Origin: Siphonodentalium dalli
Taxonomy: Eukaryota > Mollusca > Scaphopoda > Gadilida > Siphonodentaliidae
Reading direction: 5' to 3'
Assembly: GCA_032622095.1 (NCBI GenBank)
Contig: CP136064.1
Coordinates: 276,545,614-276,609,613 of the forward strand
DNA: 64,000 nt
In this document: piece by piece, positions 11,165-20,362 of the stretch
Numbering within the stretch: position 1 is the first letter of the stretch
Layout: every line of letters starts with the position of its first letter
The notes under the pieces: model-generated
Told to the model about the DNA's origin: nothing
Database searches by the model: none
The model's input: the letters and a program-made list of their open reading frames with translations, nothing else
Position numbers and translations under genes: made by a program

Positions 11165-11505
11165 TCTCTTTAATATACACCCCTGCGTACAAAAATTCGT
11201 AACCCGCCACCTTTGAGAATTTATTAATTATCAACTACTTTAGTCCAAACATGTAGTTACTGCATTACTGACGACCTCAATGACAACAAGATGGCTTTCC
11301 ATTTGTGTTTATTATTTTGACCGGAGACAAATGTGTGATTTGAGCATTTAGATGCATCGATCCTGGGAACTTCTGGCGTCTACTTGTCCCGGAGAATACC
11401 GAATGAAAATATATGGTGAGATAATACAGCTATCATTCATTGTTTAGGTGAAAAATGTGGTGTTACAGATAGCACCATTAGCCCTATGGATGCCAATCAG
11501 CCAAT
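11165..11505. repeat. Inverted repeat pair, copy 2, with TTAA empty site
   Basis: Reverse-complement partner of 8187-8904 without the SINE-like middle. At its left edge the sequence GTGTATATTAAAGAGAC (reading the minus strand) has one TTAA where copy 1 holds a 392-bp MITE, so this is a paralogous pre-insertion site. Confidence 0.75.
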
Positions 11506-11579
11506 TTTGCAAATCTCCGCAGCAAATCTCCGCAGCAAAAGTTACAGTTGGAAATATTTCTGGGGGTGACTGTGTGATA

Positions 11580-13010
11580 TTGAAAACAATACACATTTAC
11601 CTGGCACTGACAAGGTCAAGGTAAATATTCTTAGGCCAATGCATTTTTAGCTCAACTTTACTTTGTAAAGTTTGAGCTATTGCCATGGCTTGGTATCCGT
11701 CGTCTGTGCGTGTGTGATTCGTCAACAATTTCCTTTAGCACGGGCTACAGTTCGTACCTTTGATCCATTTATTATGAAATTTGGATATTAACAATGACAT
11801 GTAGATGGGAACGAGTAATTTTGGGGTCATTCGGCCAAAAAACATGGTCGCCAGCAGCCATCTTGGATTTTACTCTTTGTATGACTAAATCCTTTAGCAC
11901 GGGCTACAGATCCTACTTTTAGTCTGATCATCATAAAATTTGTCAAGAATGTTAATAATGACATGTAGATGGGAACGAGTCATTTTGGGGTCATTTGGCC
12001 AAAAAACATGGCCGCCAGCAGCCATCTTGGATTTTACTCTTTGTATGACTAAATCCTTTAGCACGGGCTACAGGTCTACCTTTAGTCTGATCATCATAAA
12101 ATTTGTCATGAATGTTAATAATGACATGTAGATGGGAACGAGTCATTTTGGGGTCATTCGGCCAAAAAACATGGCCGCCAGCAGCCATCTTGGATTTTAC
12201 TTTTTGTATCACTAAATCCTTTAGCACGGGCTACAGGTCGTACCTTTAGTCTGATTATTATAAAATTTGTCATGGCTGTTGAAATTGGAATGTAAATGGG
12301 AATGAGTCATTTTGGGGTCATTCGGACAAAAAACATGGCCGCCAGCAGCCATCTTGGATTTCAAAATTTAATCCATTAGCATGGGCCACAGGTCGTACTG
12401 TTCGTCTGATCATCATGAAATTTGTCATGGATGTTAATATTGACATGTAGATGGGAACGACTAATTTTGGGGTCATTTGGCCAAAAAACATGGTCGCCAG
12501 CAGCCATCTTGGATTTTACTCTTTGTATGACTAAATTCTTTAGCATGGGCTACATGTCTTACCTTTAGTCTGATCATCATAAAATTTGTCATGAATGTTG
12601 ATAATGACATGTAGATGGGAACGAGTAATTTTTTGGGTCATTCGGCTAAAAACATGTCCGCCAGCAGCCATCTTGGATTTTACTCTTTGTATGACTAAAT
12701 TCTTTAGCATGGGCTACAGGGCGTACCTTTAGTCTGATCGTCATAAAATTTGTCATGGATGTTAACGATGACATGTAGATGGGAACGACTCATTTTGGGG
12801 TCATTCGGCGGAAAAAAATGGCCGCCAGCAGCCATCTTGGATTTTACTTTTCTCTTCATGTCTATAAACTAGTATTAGACATTCAACTTTCCACATTCCT
12901 AATCGCTCCATTGACTGTAATACATTAAATTATTCCCTTTCCAAGTTGAGCTACAGTGTCATTGACACTTTCATCTTATATATGCGAGGCGCCCTATCGG
13001 AGTCAGTTAT
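11580..13010. mobile_element. TTAA-MITE remnant interrupted by a HINE-type element
   Basis: Sequence up to 11646 (AAGGTAAATATTCTTAGGCC, ATGCAT) and from 12974 (CTTATATATGCGAGGCGCCC) are contiguous in the related MITE at about 13590-13635. The insertion at 11647-12973 therefore split a copy of that MITE. The outer ends of this copy are decayed. Confidence 0.7.
11647..12973 (+). mobile_element. Helentron-associated (HINE/'pearl'-like) element, ~162-bp units
   Basis: The 5' end TTAGCTCAACTTTACTTTG folds back on AAAGTTTGAGCT. Then come about seven tandem units of ~160 bp, each with ACATGTAGATGGGAACGAG and ACATGGCCGCCAGCAGCC (unit starts near 11837, 12001, 12162, 12325, 12482, 12643, 12806). The 3' end has AAGTTGAGCT (inverse of the 5' AGCTCAACTT) followed by the hairpin AGTGTCATTGACACT and TTTCA. 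Comparison with an uninterrupted host sequence shows insertion between T residues with no target duplication. Subterminal inverted repeat, 3' hairpin, internal tandem core and T^T insertion are Helentron/HINE hallmarks; 'pearl' elements of bivalves have similar ~160-bp cores. It is non-coding and non-autonomous. Confidence 0.82.
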
Positions 13011-13036
13011 CAAACACATGTACACGTAACACGAGT

Positions 13037-13252
13037 TACAGTACTGCCCTAATTAATTGACTCCATAACCACAGCAGAATTATGGGTAACTTTTCAGGAT
13101 GTAGTCGGAAATTGGCTTGTTGCCATTCATCGGAAAGCTCTCAGCGACAACTTTCCGATGAATGGCAACAAGCCATATTTCCGACTAAATACTGAAAAAT
13201 TACCCATAATTCTGCTGTGGTTAAGGAGTCGATTAATTAGAGCATTACTGTA
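13037..13252. mobile_element. Palindromic TA MITE, complete copy
   Basis: Same family as 9889-10101: TA, CAGTACTGCC at the left, GCATTACTG, TA at the right, and near-perfect arms meeting in CTCTCAGCGACAAC. A few mismatches (for example GATGTAGTC in the left arm against GACTAAATAC in the right) show it is older. Confidence 0.85.
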
Positions 13253-13458
13253 TGTACACGAGTTAATTTGAGCTGGTGTTTTTCTTGGTTGATGGGGGAA
13301 TCAGGTTGAAATGCGGGCAGTGTGCAACTTGATTCTTGCAAAGAAGCCTGAATTAATTCATAGTACATCATAATATAAACATCCGGGTGCGCATTGCATC
13401 GTGAAGTTTGTGCAGCCATATCCCTGGGGGTGCTACCTGTACTGTATAACCATATGTA

Positions 13459-13829
13459 TTAACCCTTTCATGATGGGAGTTGCGCTGTTGCAGCATTAAA
13501 GACCCTGTACCAGTACATTCTCTTATATATGCGAGTCTCCCATAGGAAGCATCGCATATATAAGAGAATGCACTGACTTACAATGTCAAGGTAAATATTC
13601 TTAGGCCAATGCATTTTCTTATATATGCGAGGCGCCCTATGGGAGTCTCGCATGTATAAGAGAATGAATTGGCACAGGGTTTTCACAAAAATTTCAGGAA
13701 GCTCCAGTCATAGAAGGGTCAAACTACCCTTATGGAGCCCCTCACATATGTGAGCAGACGACACTCAGTAATACAAGATGTCACCTGTATGGGGCTCCCA
13801 ACAGGAAGCTCCAGTCATGTAAGGGTTAA
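13459..13829. mobile_element. TTAA MITE, 'CATGATGGGAG' subfamily
   Basis: TTAA lies at 13459-13462 and 13826-13829. The left end CCCTTTCATGATGGGAG and right end CTCCAGTCATGTAAGGG are imperfect inverted repeats. The same ATGCATTCTCTTATATA hairpin modules seen in the CCCAACA-ended MITEs occur twice (about 13510-13575 and 13605-13672). A second inverted pair around AGGAAGCTCCAGTCAT lies near the right end. No coding capacity. Confidence 0.82.
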
Positions 13830-14115
13830 TCTGCAATAGAAGACTCAAGCCTTGAAATAGTGAGCCTGTCATTTGCAGAATGAGGTCCCCAGAGGGTGAA
13901 TTTAGTTATGCTATCCCGCACAGTGGGCTAGCATCACAAAATTCACCCTCTGGGAACCTCATTCTGCTTAGGCCTACGCAGAATGAGGTCCCCAGATGGT
14001 GAATTTGGTGATGCTAGCCCGCTGTGCGGGGTAGCATCACTAAATTCACCCTCTGGGGACCTCCTTCTGCAAATGACAGGCTCACTATTTCAAGGCTTGT
14101 CTGCAATAGAAGACT
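13830..14115. mobile_element. Short CAAGCC hAT-type MITE with 16-bp flanking duplication
   Basis: The element is 13846-14099 (254 bp) with perfect 33-bp inverted ends starting CAAGCCTTGAAATAGTGAG. It consists almost entirely of two ~95-bp hairpins (GAATGAGGTCCCCAGA..GGTGAATTTAG and inverse). The middle found in full-length relatives (for example 41728-42174) is missing. It is bracketed by an exact 16-bp direct repeat, TCTGCAATAGAAGACT (13830-13845, 14100-14115), whereas relatives have 8-bp duplications. The preceding TTAA MITE ends at 13829, directly abutting. Confidence 0.85.
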
Positions 14116-14365
14116 TGCATATTTCAGGATGAGACGCATCCTGTTAGTAATCTCATCAACGGGGATGGATTCAAGAAATGGCTTTCAAACCAAAAGGATA
14201 AAAGCGGCAAAATTGAGGCCGTCCTACAGCTTGAGAGAGCCTGCGTCATATCATGTATAGATCTTGGTGAGTGAAAATAATCTGTCTGAAAGATGGGCTA
14301 TCTCTTCCAGGCCACAATTACAACAACAACAACATCATTTTTAAATTCCCGCTTTCAAGACTACA

Positions 14366-14480
14366 TACAGTAATGCCCTAATTAATCGACTTCTTAACCA
14401 CAGCAGAATTATGGGTAACTGTTCAGGATTTATTCGGAAATATGGCTTGTTGCCATTCATCGGAAATCTCTCGCTGAGAG
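14366..14480. mobile_element. Palindromic TA MITE, left arm only
   Basis: TA, CAGTAATGCCCTAATTAATC and the arm continue to CTCTCGCTGAGAG, where the palindrome would turn. The right arm is missing and GC-rich upstream sequence of the SAP exon follows instead. A matching inverted end (ATTAGGGCATTACTG, TA) occurs far away at 19396-19412. Confidence 0.7.
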
Positions 14481-14670
14481 TTTTCCACACCACAAATCTA
14501 TAAATGGGAGGGACCGCGCGAGGCCTCGCCAGGGCGGCACTGTTGTCCGATTGGTTATAGCATTACTATTCTGAGCCTATCGGCGTTTGTTTACCTCAGT
14601 CGACACGCGTATTTTATATCGGATGTATCCATCCGATCATTCTTTATACTGACGCAACAAAACTATTGAG
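14481..14670 (+). promoter_or_regulatory. Possible promoter/5'-UTR of the SAP-domain exon
   Basis: A locally GC-richer stretch (GGGACCGCGCGAGGCC, CCGATTGGTTA containing an inverted CCAAT box) between a MITE arm and the ATG at 14671. Position and composition suggest a promoter, but no transcription start is proven. The string AATGGGAGGGACC near 14511 is echoed, inverted, near 19390. Confidence 0.3.
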
Positions 14671-14772
14671 ATGTCTTCAAATGATTATAATAAATATACC
14701 ATAAAGAAATTAAAGTTAGAACTTGCGAAGCGTGGAGCTGTCCTGACTTGTCGAAAAAATAACTTAATAGAG
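14671..14772 (+). CDS. First coding exon with SAP-like DNA-binding motif (gene incomplete)
   Basis: ATG at 14671 opens 34 codons ending in GAG followed by a consensus donor, GTAAGT, at 14773 (phase 0). The residues contain a SAP-like helix pair: YTIKKLKLELAKRGA, a Thr/Cys turn, then RKNNLIE. SAP motifs bind AT-rich DNA. In molluscs and cnidarians such an N-terminal exon is common in multicopy genes, some of which carry SWIM/YqaJ-type domains; that link is from general knowledge, not seen here. I could not find the second exon. The intron side runs into repeats, so this may be a live gene with distant exons, a transposon-borne gene or a relic. The start follows a non-repetitive leader, supporting ATG 14671. 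Confidence 0.5.
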
Positions 14773-15333
14773 GTAAGTTTTCGATTTTCGTGTACTATCC
14801 ATCGTCGATTTCTTACATCGCAATCGTGTTACACTTTGCATGTTCGTGAGGAATAATTCTAGCGTATATTTCCACTCAATGGTTGTTATATGGCATATAA
14901 TTACACCCACTTCATTTTCTATAGTAAATTGCCGTTGAGTTTATCAAAGCTAATGTAATTATATCGGATAATTACATTAGGTCGAGATTTTATCAGTGCA
15001 ACAAAAACGACCCAAAAGAACTCGCGCGCAATGATATTTGTAGTCCGTTGCATAGTAACTAAGGACGCTATTTTATTCGCACTCGCTTCGCAGTACACAT
15101 TATTTTTCACGAACGCTATGAAAGCTAATAAAAGAATAATAAATAACTATCCAAATAAAGACAATGCCCCAATATAATAAACATTCCCAAGCTGTTTACA
15201 GAGTGTAAATTTGGTCGTATTTGCGACGTTTCGTTACGAAATGCATGACTAAACATACACAACTTTTTAGTTTTCGTTTCATTTATAATTTTATTTACAT
15301 TTTCCCAGCAGGCACCACTTGTCATTTTGTAAG

Positions 15334-15478
15334 ACCACAGGAGTGTGGAACTTTATTAATAATTGCATTAATTAGCCTAATTACCATTTTTTTTGCCATA
15401 ATGCTGGGCCAAAAAAAATGGTAATTAGCATAATTAAGGCAGTTATTGATAAAGTTCCAAGCTCCTGTGGTGGGAACG
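15334..15478. repeat. Imperfect palindrome (foldback MITE-like)
   Basis: The arm GGAACTTTATTAATAATTGC..CCATTTTTTTTGCC is mirrored by GGCCAAAAAAAATGG..TTATTGATAAAGTTCC. Each arm is ~65 bases with a short centre around 15400. No protein is encoded. Confidence 0.75.
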
Positions 15479-15568
15479 GGTCGTTTCGGTCCGGAGACGT
15501 TTCGGCTCAGACCTTTTCGGTCCAGGGACGTTTCGGCTGGGACGTTTCGGCCGGGACGTTTCGGCCCC
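15479..15568. repeat. GGGACGTTTCGGC short tandem repeat
   Basis: Six imperfect copies of GACGTTTCGG(C/T)C, ~13-18 bases apart. They directly abut the foldback at 15334-15478. The motif could be a subterminal repeat of a larger transposon end, but no partner end was found. Confidence 0.7.
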
Positions 15569-15765
15569 ATATATTGTGTTAATTGGAGTTGATTGCAGGG
15601 GATTAACTCGGCTTATACAGCTTAATCACTACTTAAGCTGATTTATTTCATCACTTTATGGTGTGTTGGAGATTATGACAGATTTGACAACAGTTTTGGC
15701 GATATGGATAACAATTTATTTCAGTAAATTTAAACATAAATAAACGACATAGTAAAAGCATTTAA

Positions 15766-15826
15766 GCGATGTTATTTATTTTTATGGTTTTAGTCCGAAA
15801 CCATAAAAATGAATAATATCGCTAAT
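15766..15826. repeat. ~60-bp hairpin
   Basis: AGCGATGTTATTTATTTTTA is mirrored by its near inverse ending AATATCGCT around a TAGTCCG loop. The arms are ~26 bases. Confidence 0.7.
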
Positions 15827-15889
15827 ATATTGTGACTACAACTGTATATGAAAAACCGAACAATGTCACACAATTCTCAGTTCTCATCA

Positions 15890-16101
15890 CTAGTTCTTCT
15901 TCTTTCCCATCTTGTAAATTTCGTTGCACTTTCGCAGAAAATCTGTCGTCGTTACGTTCTTCTCTCTATATTCATGATATTGCTGCCACAACTCTTCAAG
16001 CGCCAAGTCGATCTTGGTGTATTTGGTTCTGTGGTCTGTCTCAAGGTCACGAGCTGCCACGGAGATCGCGACGTGGTCTGCCTCGGCATGCAGAATTGGT
16101 G
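15890..16101 (-). CDS. Unrecognised minus-strand coding block, possibly a terminal exon
   Basis: On the minus strand a frame of about 69 codons reads as ordinary protein: LHAEADHVAISVAARDLE, then KIDLALEELWQQYHEYREK, then DFLRKCNEIYKMGKKKN and a TAG stop (15890-15892). It is rich in charged, helix-forming residues and ends in a basic Lys cluster. An in-frame TAA lies a few codons upstream, and an AG at 16102-16103 could be a splice acceptor, though the polypyrimidine tract is poor. AATAAA-like strings occur ~110 bp downstream on the same strand. No family is recognised. The two forward-strand open frames here are lower-quality shadows. It could be a last exon or a transposon fragment. Confidence 0.4.
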
Positions 16102-16139
16102 CTAGTTTGTAAAAACTATATTATATAATTTATAGGATG

Positions 16140-17015
16140 TAATTTTTAATTACTGTTTACAGATGTCCCCAAACATTGTACCAGTCCCGTGAGAACACTG
16201 CAACATATTTTTTCCCTTCATCTCAGTGTAACGATATGTTACAAAGCGTTTCATGATTTCTGAGATTCCACAGAGACTGGCCCTACAAACTGAAACTTAC
16301 AAAGTCCCCTTAAAAAAAAAAATGCAGCATTCAATGTTTCTTCACCTCCTTTTATTGTAGCGATATGTTGCAAAGTGTAATGAGGCGTTACCGGTACATT
16401 TTACAAATGATATTAAGTCACCCCCGGGACCCCCCCCCCCCCCCCCCCCCCCCAAAAAAAACGCAGCATATTATTAAAACTCATCTCAATGCAGCGATAT
16501 GTTACAAAGTGTTACGAATCGTTATATGATTTCAGAGATCCACAGTGACCGCGTGTAGACAGGACTGTGTTACAAATGATATAAAGTCCCTGTGAGAAAA
16601 CTGCAGTATATTTTTTCAACTCGTCTCAGTGTAGCGATAAATTGTTACGAAGCATTATGTTACATGTGCAACAGAACGAGAGAGAGAGAGTGAGAGAGAA
16701 TTGTGGGAGTCGCACCGAAAGTTGGTATCACCCGGAATCCCAAGCCGGTCACACATCCATGGAATAACCGCGCCCGACGTTGCTTAACTTTGGTTATCAC
16801 ACAAAGCGTGTAACGACCGTGACTTATCGATCAGAGAATTAAGTCATCGGCCTTCTATATTTACAACGCGACCGCTATACACATGATTCCTGAGATCCAC
16901 AGAGACCACTCGTTGATTGGTGTTACAAATAATGTAACGTCCCTGTGCAGGATATTTCTTCTACTCATCTCAGTGTACCGATAATGGCGATATGTTAAAA
17001 AGTGTTACAAAGGTT
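16140..17015. repeat. Degenerate ~150-bp tandem repeat
   Basis: The unit motifs CTCAGTGTAGCGATATGTTA, CAAAGTGTTACGAA, GAGATCCACAGAGACC and AAAGTCCCTGTGAGAA recur about five times (near 16220, 16360, 16490, 16620, 16965). A C homopolymer lies at about 16430-16453. The 5S-derived SINE-like segment at 16675-16880 interrupts the last units. Confidence 0.65.
16675..16880 (-). mobile_element. 5S rRNA-derived SINE-like element
   Basis: On the minus strand, 16800 down to about 16721 follows the 3' two-thirds of 5S rRNA: AAGTTAAGCAACGT (box A region), CGGGCGCGGTTA (intermediate element), TGGATGTGTGACCGGCTTGG (box C region) and TTCCGGGTGATACC. The 5' third of 5S is only weakly matched. The tail reads into GGTGCGACTCCCACAATTC and a GA-rich tract. 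A relative at 57200-57330 shares the flanking ATATAGAAGGC and CTCCCACA..CTCTCTC parts but has another middle. This looks like a 5S-type (SINE3-like) retroposon; it is too diverged to be a functional 5S gene. Confidence 0.7.
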
Positions 17016-17601
17016 TACGTGTCTGCATTATCTGGACACAACCGATTTATAAATAATCACTTTAAATTTTACCATTATAATACCAAATATATTAGTTTTT
17101 GAAAAATAAATCATCTTAAAATCCCTTAAATGGCTAAATGCCATGATGATTTAATTCTTCTGAAAACTTGTTTCTCGGTAAAATCACAATGACACAAAAT
17201 GACTGCGAAAAATCTAAAATTGAAAAGTATTTGGCTCACTGCCGATAGATAGGAGGATTCCTGTAAGAAAGTTCTCACTAAACTTTTTGATCGCATGTTC
17301 ATGATTCCCAGTTGACATGGAGACTAACTGTATATTTTCCTCTTCCAAAATTCTGCTAATAATGTTTAATTTTGATCAAAAGTTTATTAATGTTTTGTTT
17401 CGTCCTTGACATACGTTCGGGAAAAACCCACTCGATCTACAGATCTGCAGATCGATCGATATTATTCGGACGGGAATGCAGCGAGTTGTTTTCGGCTCAA
17501 GTCTTGTCTGTTATTTGAGAACATATAGTTCCTTGTTTCAATCGCATTTTATGGGCGAATATGTCTTTAAAATCAATATTTAACAATCGATGGCATAATT
17601 A
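17016..17601. other. No gene recognised
   Basis: AT-rich, no supported coding sequence. AGATCTGCAGATCGATCGAT at about 17441-17460 is a small self-complementary patch. Confidence 0.45.
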
Positions 17602-17756
17602 TAAGGAATAATCTCGGTTTCCTAATGTAATTACACAGTCTAAAGGCATATGCCGAATCACAAACTCTTATAAATCGCTTCGCGATTTATAGGTTTGTGA
17701 TTCGGCATATGCCTTTAGACTGTGTAATTACATTAGGAAACCGAGATTATTCCTTA
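17602..17756. repeat. Near-perfect 155-bp palindrome (foldback element)
   Basis: The arms run from TAAGGAATAATCTCGGTTTC inward and return to GAAACCGAGATTATTCCTTA. Each arm is ~75 bases with essentially one mismatched position, centred on ATCGCTTCGCGAT. Such fidelity implies a recent foldback MITE. AATTA lies to the left and AATAA to the right; no clear target duplication beyond TA/TAA. Confidence 0.9.
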
Positions 17757-18359
17757 AATAATATACCATTTAACAGAAATAATTATTCATTTGTTTGTTT
17801 ATGTTATGCGAATTTCACCCCTGTACTACTATTCTGCCCAATTTATTTGGGTTGAATTGGTCATTCATCGGTTTTTTTTTTTGTGACGAAGTTACTCAGG
17901 TTCCCGAAATTGTGATAAAGTTACTCAGGTTGGGTAAAATTGTGATAAAGTTACCTACTGGTAGATTAATAACATTTCATGTTTTATAACAACAACATAT
18001 TCATATTTTGTGATCAAAATGACCACCTCCAGTATACTAATATTTTTTAATTTATGCTTAATGAGAGCTATTACTTGACAAAACTGAACAGTATTTCACT
18101 GAGTAACTTTTATATCGCATTCATATTGTGAGATTTGTTTAACCTGGGTAACTTTGGAGCCCAATATTATTCCACCTCAATTTACGATCTCAAAACAATA
18201 ACTGTCCTGAATTACTTGGTATGTGGATGAGAACGCGTTTTAGTTCTATAAGTCTCTATACATTTACTTGGTACTTGATTCAATACAAAATCCCTATGTA
18301 AAACAAACATTTTAATTTATGTTGTATTTTCGAGGCATATGCGAGGCACATCTAATACT

Positions 18360-18551
18360 ACATGTAGTATGTGTGTATAGTGGTTCTGTAAATATTGTTT
18401 GGTTTGAATATTGATTTATTGATTTATTAGTATACATGTCCCATGGAATTAGTGCATATTGTATATACATATGTGCATTTTCAATGTTTTGTAACTTGTT
18501 ATGAGTATACTATATTTAGATTAGATGATAATAAAGAATTAAATTAAATCC
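18360..18551 (+). repeat. LINE 3'-UTR-like tail
   Basis: AT-rich sequence ending in AGATGATAATAAAGAATTAA and ATTAAAT. Short A-rich repeated tails of this kind terminate CR1/L2-type LINE copies. No coding part is attached, so it would be an extremely 5'-truncated copy. Suggestive only. Confidence 0.4.
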
Positions 18552-18565
18552 AACATTTTGCTCAT

Positions 18566-18682
18566 GTGTGCAGTTACCACAGATCCCCAGAAAAAATTGA
18601 CCCCACCCCAATAATACTTAATCCTATAGGATTACGGTAAGTATTACTGCGGGTGTGGTAAATTTCGTTCTGGGGTCCGATG
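18566..18682. repeat. Imperfect palindrome
   Basis: GATCCCCAGAAAAAATTGAC..AATAATACTTAATCC is mirrored by GGATTACGGTAAGTATTACT..TTCTGGGGTCC. The arms are ~50 bases with scattered mismatches. Confidence 0.65.
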
Positions 18683-20362
18683 GTAGTCACTTAAATAAAC
18701 AATAGCTGTGAAGAGTTATGACACCCAAGCCTGGCCCCAGGCACTCAGTTAGATAATATTTTATAACAACATATTAACACGATCATCATTTATATATATG
18801 GCTAGCAGTCCGGAACATTTGTATTATGCACTATAATGTGCATGCAGAAACATAAGTATACTCAGCGGACACATAATTTATGTGTACACTTGATTCAACA
18901 GGTCAAGTAACAATCACAGATGTTGAAAGTTCTGTCCACATTGTCCCCAAAAAATAACTCCATAATCATATTATACTATATATTATTACCAGAAATAGAT
19001 CTTATTTACTGATCGTGGGGGCCAAATTTAATTTTCATGGTCAGAACAACAAGCGGATGTGGTAACAATGTTAATACAGTTCTGTCAGACTAAACTTTTC
19101 CGATATTCGTACCACGAATGCAGGCGAAATTATTTAATGTCCACGCCCGCGACATTAATCACAATCAATGATAGTAATATTCAAATAACATTATATTGAA
19201 TGATGTGTTCTTTTATTCACCCCTCAATGTCTGTCTGTAGTCAGATGGTAGGAAATGATCACGACAAACAACTCGTATTATACTGATTTGTATGCGCCAA
19301 CAGTAGTAACACAACGTAAACAAAGCTGACCCAGAAATTCTATAACACATCGCGTAGTGGCGACGTCTATCGGGAGTTCTCAGCGTGGTTCCTCCCATTA
19401 GGGCATTACTGTAGCTATTTCGTGAATAAAATACAGATAAAACTGAATATCGGGTATATTAACTGTCTGTAATAAAGTGGTTTATTTTGATCATAAGATC
19501 GTGGTAGAATCTATATCTATCTATATTGATATTTGCCGTGATCAAGATTGCTAACAAGATAGAGTTGTTCTTCTTGGTATGCTTTTCATGCAGATTTCTG
19601 TTCAAAACATAACCCCTAAAACTATCCTGCTGATGTAATGAGAAATTTTGAATATAAGTTATATAAATTGATTGAACCTTTTGTATTGTATCCTCGATTC
19701 ATATCTATTATTATATAGCTGTAATCTATATAAAACCAGCTGGGAAGAGACAAATAGAGTGTATTTGAGCTAAAAGGCTGTAGCCAGCTGTAGCCGGCTG
19801 TGGCTTATAAGACATGCACAGTAGAAAGCTACAGCGGGTAGGGAAATAAATGGTGACAATCAACGTAATTAGGGGTAACCTCCGTTTCATTACATTTGAT
19901 ACACACTGTCACTTCGCGAGGCCAAATGAGTTTGTATTCTTGCGAATATATTTTTCACATTTAAATTAGTACTTTCAGTTGACAACTCTTATGGAGTTCA
20001 GATAAATATATTTTCTATGAAATAAACCAGTTTACTGTCACATTTTATTACAGTTATTGGGATTTTTTTGTGAGATGGTCAACAACGCTAAACCCCAATG
20101 TAGAAGCCATACATTTGTATGCAGGGGACTTAAACATAAAACAGCATTATCCCAACCGATTTCACCAGCTAGTTTACATCGAAGGAAACTTGGACTAATT
20201 TGAGGGGAACATCATGTGACGTCAATGGGAATGCGTAAATTTGTAAATATGGAACAACAGAAACACTATAATTCGAGGAACAATCATGTAATACTGTATG
20301 TACACCAGTCAGTAAACCCATCCCTCAGGATATAAAGCCCAGTCTATGTTTATGCTCCAAAA
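18683..20362. other. No gene recognised; isolated TA-MITE end
   Basis: No supported coding region. At 19396-19412 the string ATTAGGGCATTACTGTA is an inverted copy of the end at 14366-14382 (TACAGTAATGCCCTAAT). It is preceded, reading outward-in, by AATGGGAGGAACCACGC. Confidence 0.45.

Noticed and set aside
15832-16128. Forward-strand frames of 98 and 85 residues
   Set aside because: The minus-strand reading of the same interval has better protein-like composition, so these are treated as antisense shadows.
16721-16800. Functional 5S rRNA gene
   Set aside because: The 5' third of 5S is hardly recognisable and the rest has many substitutions; a SINE-type derivative fits better.
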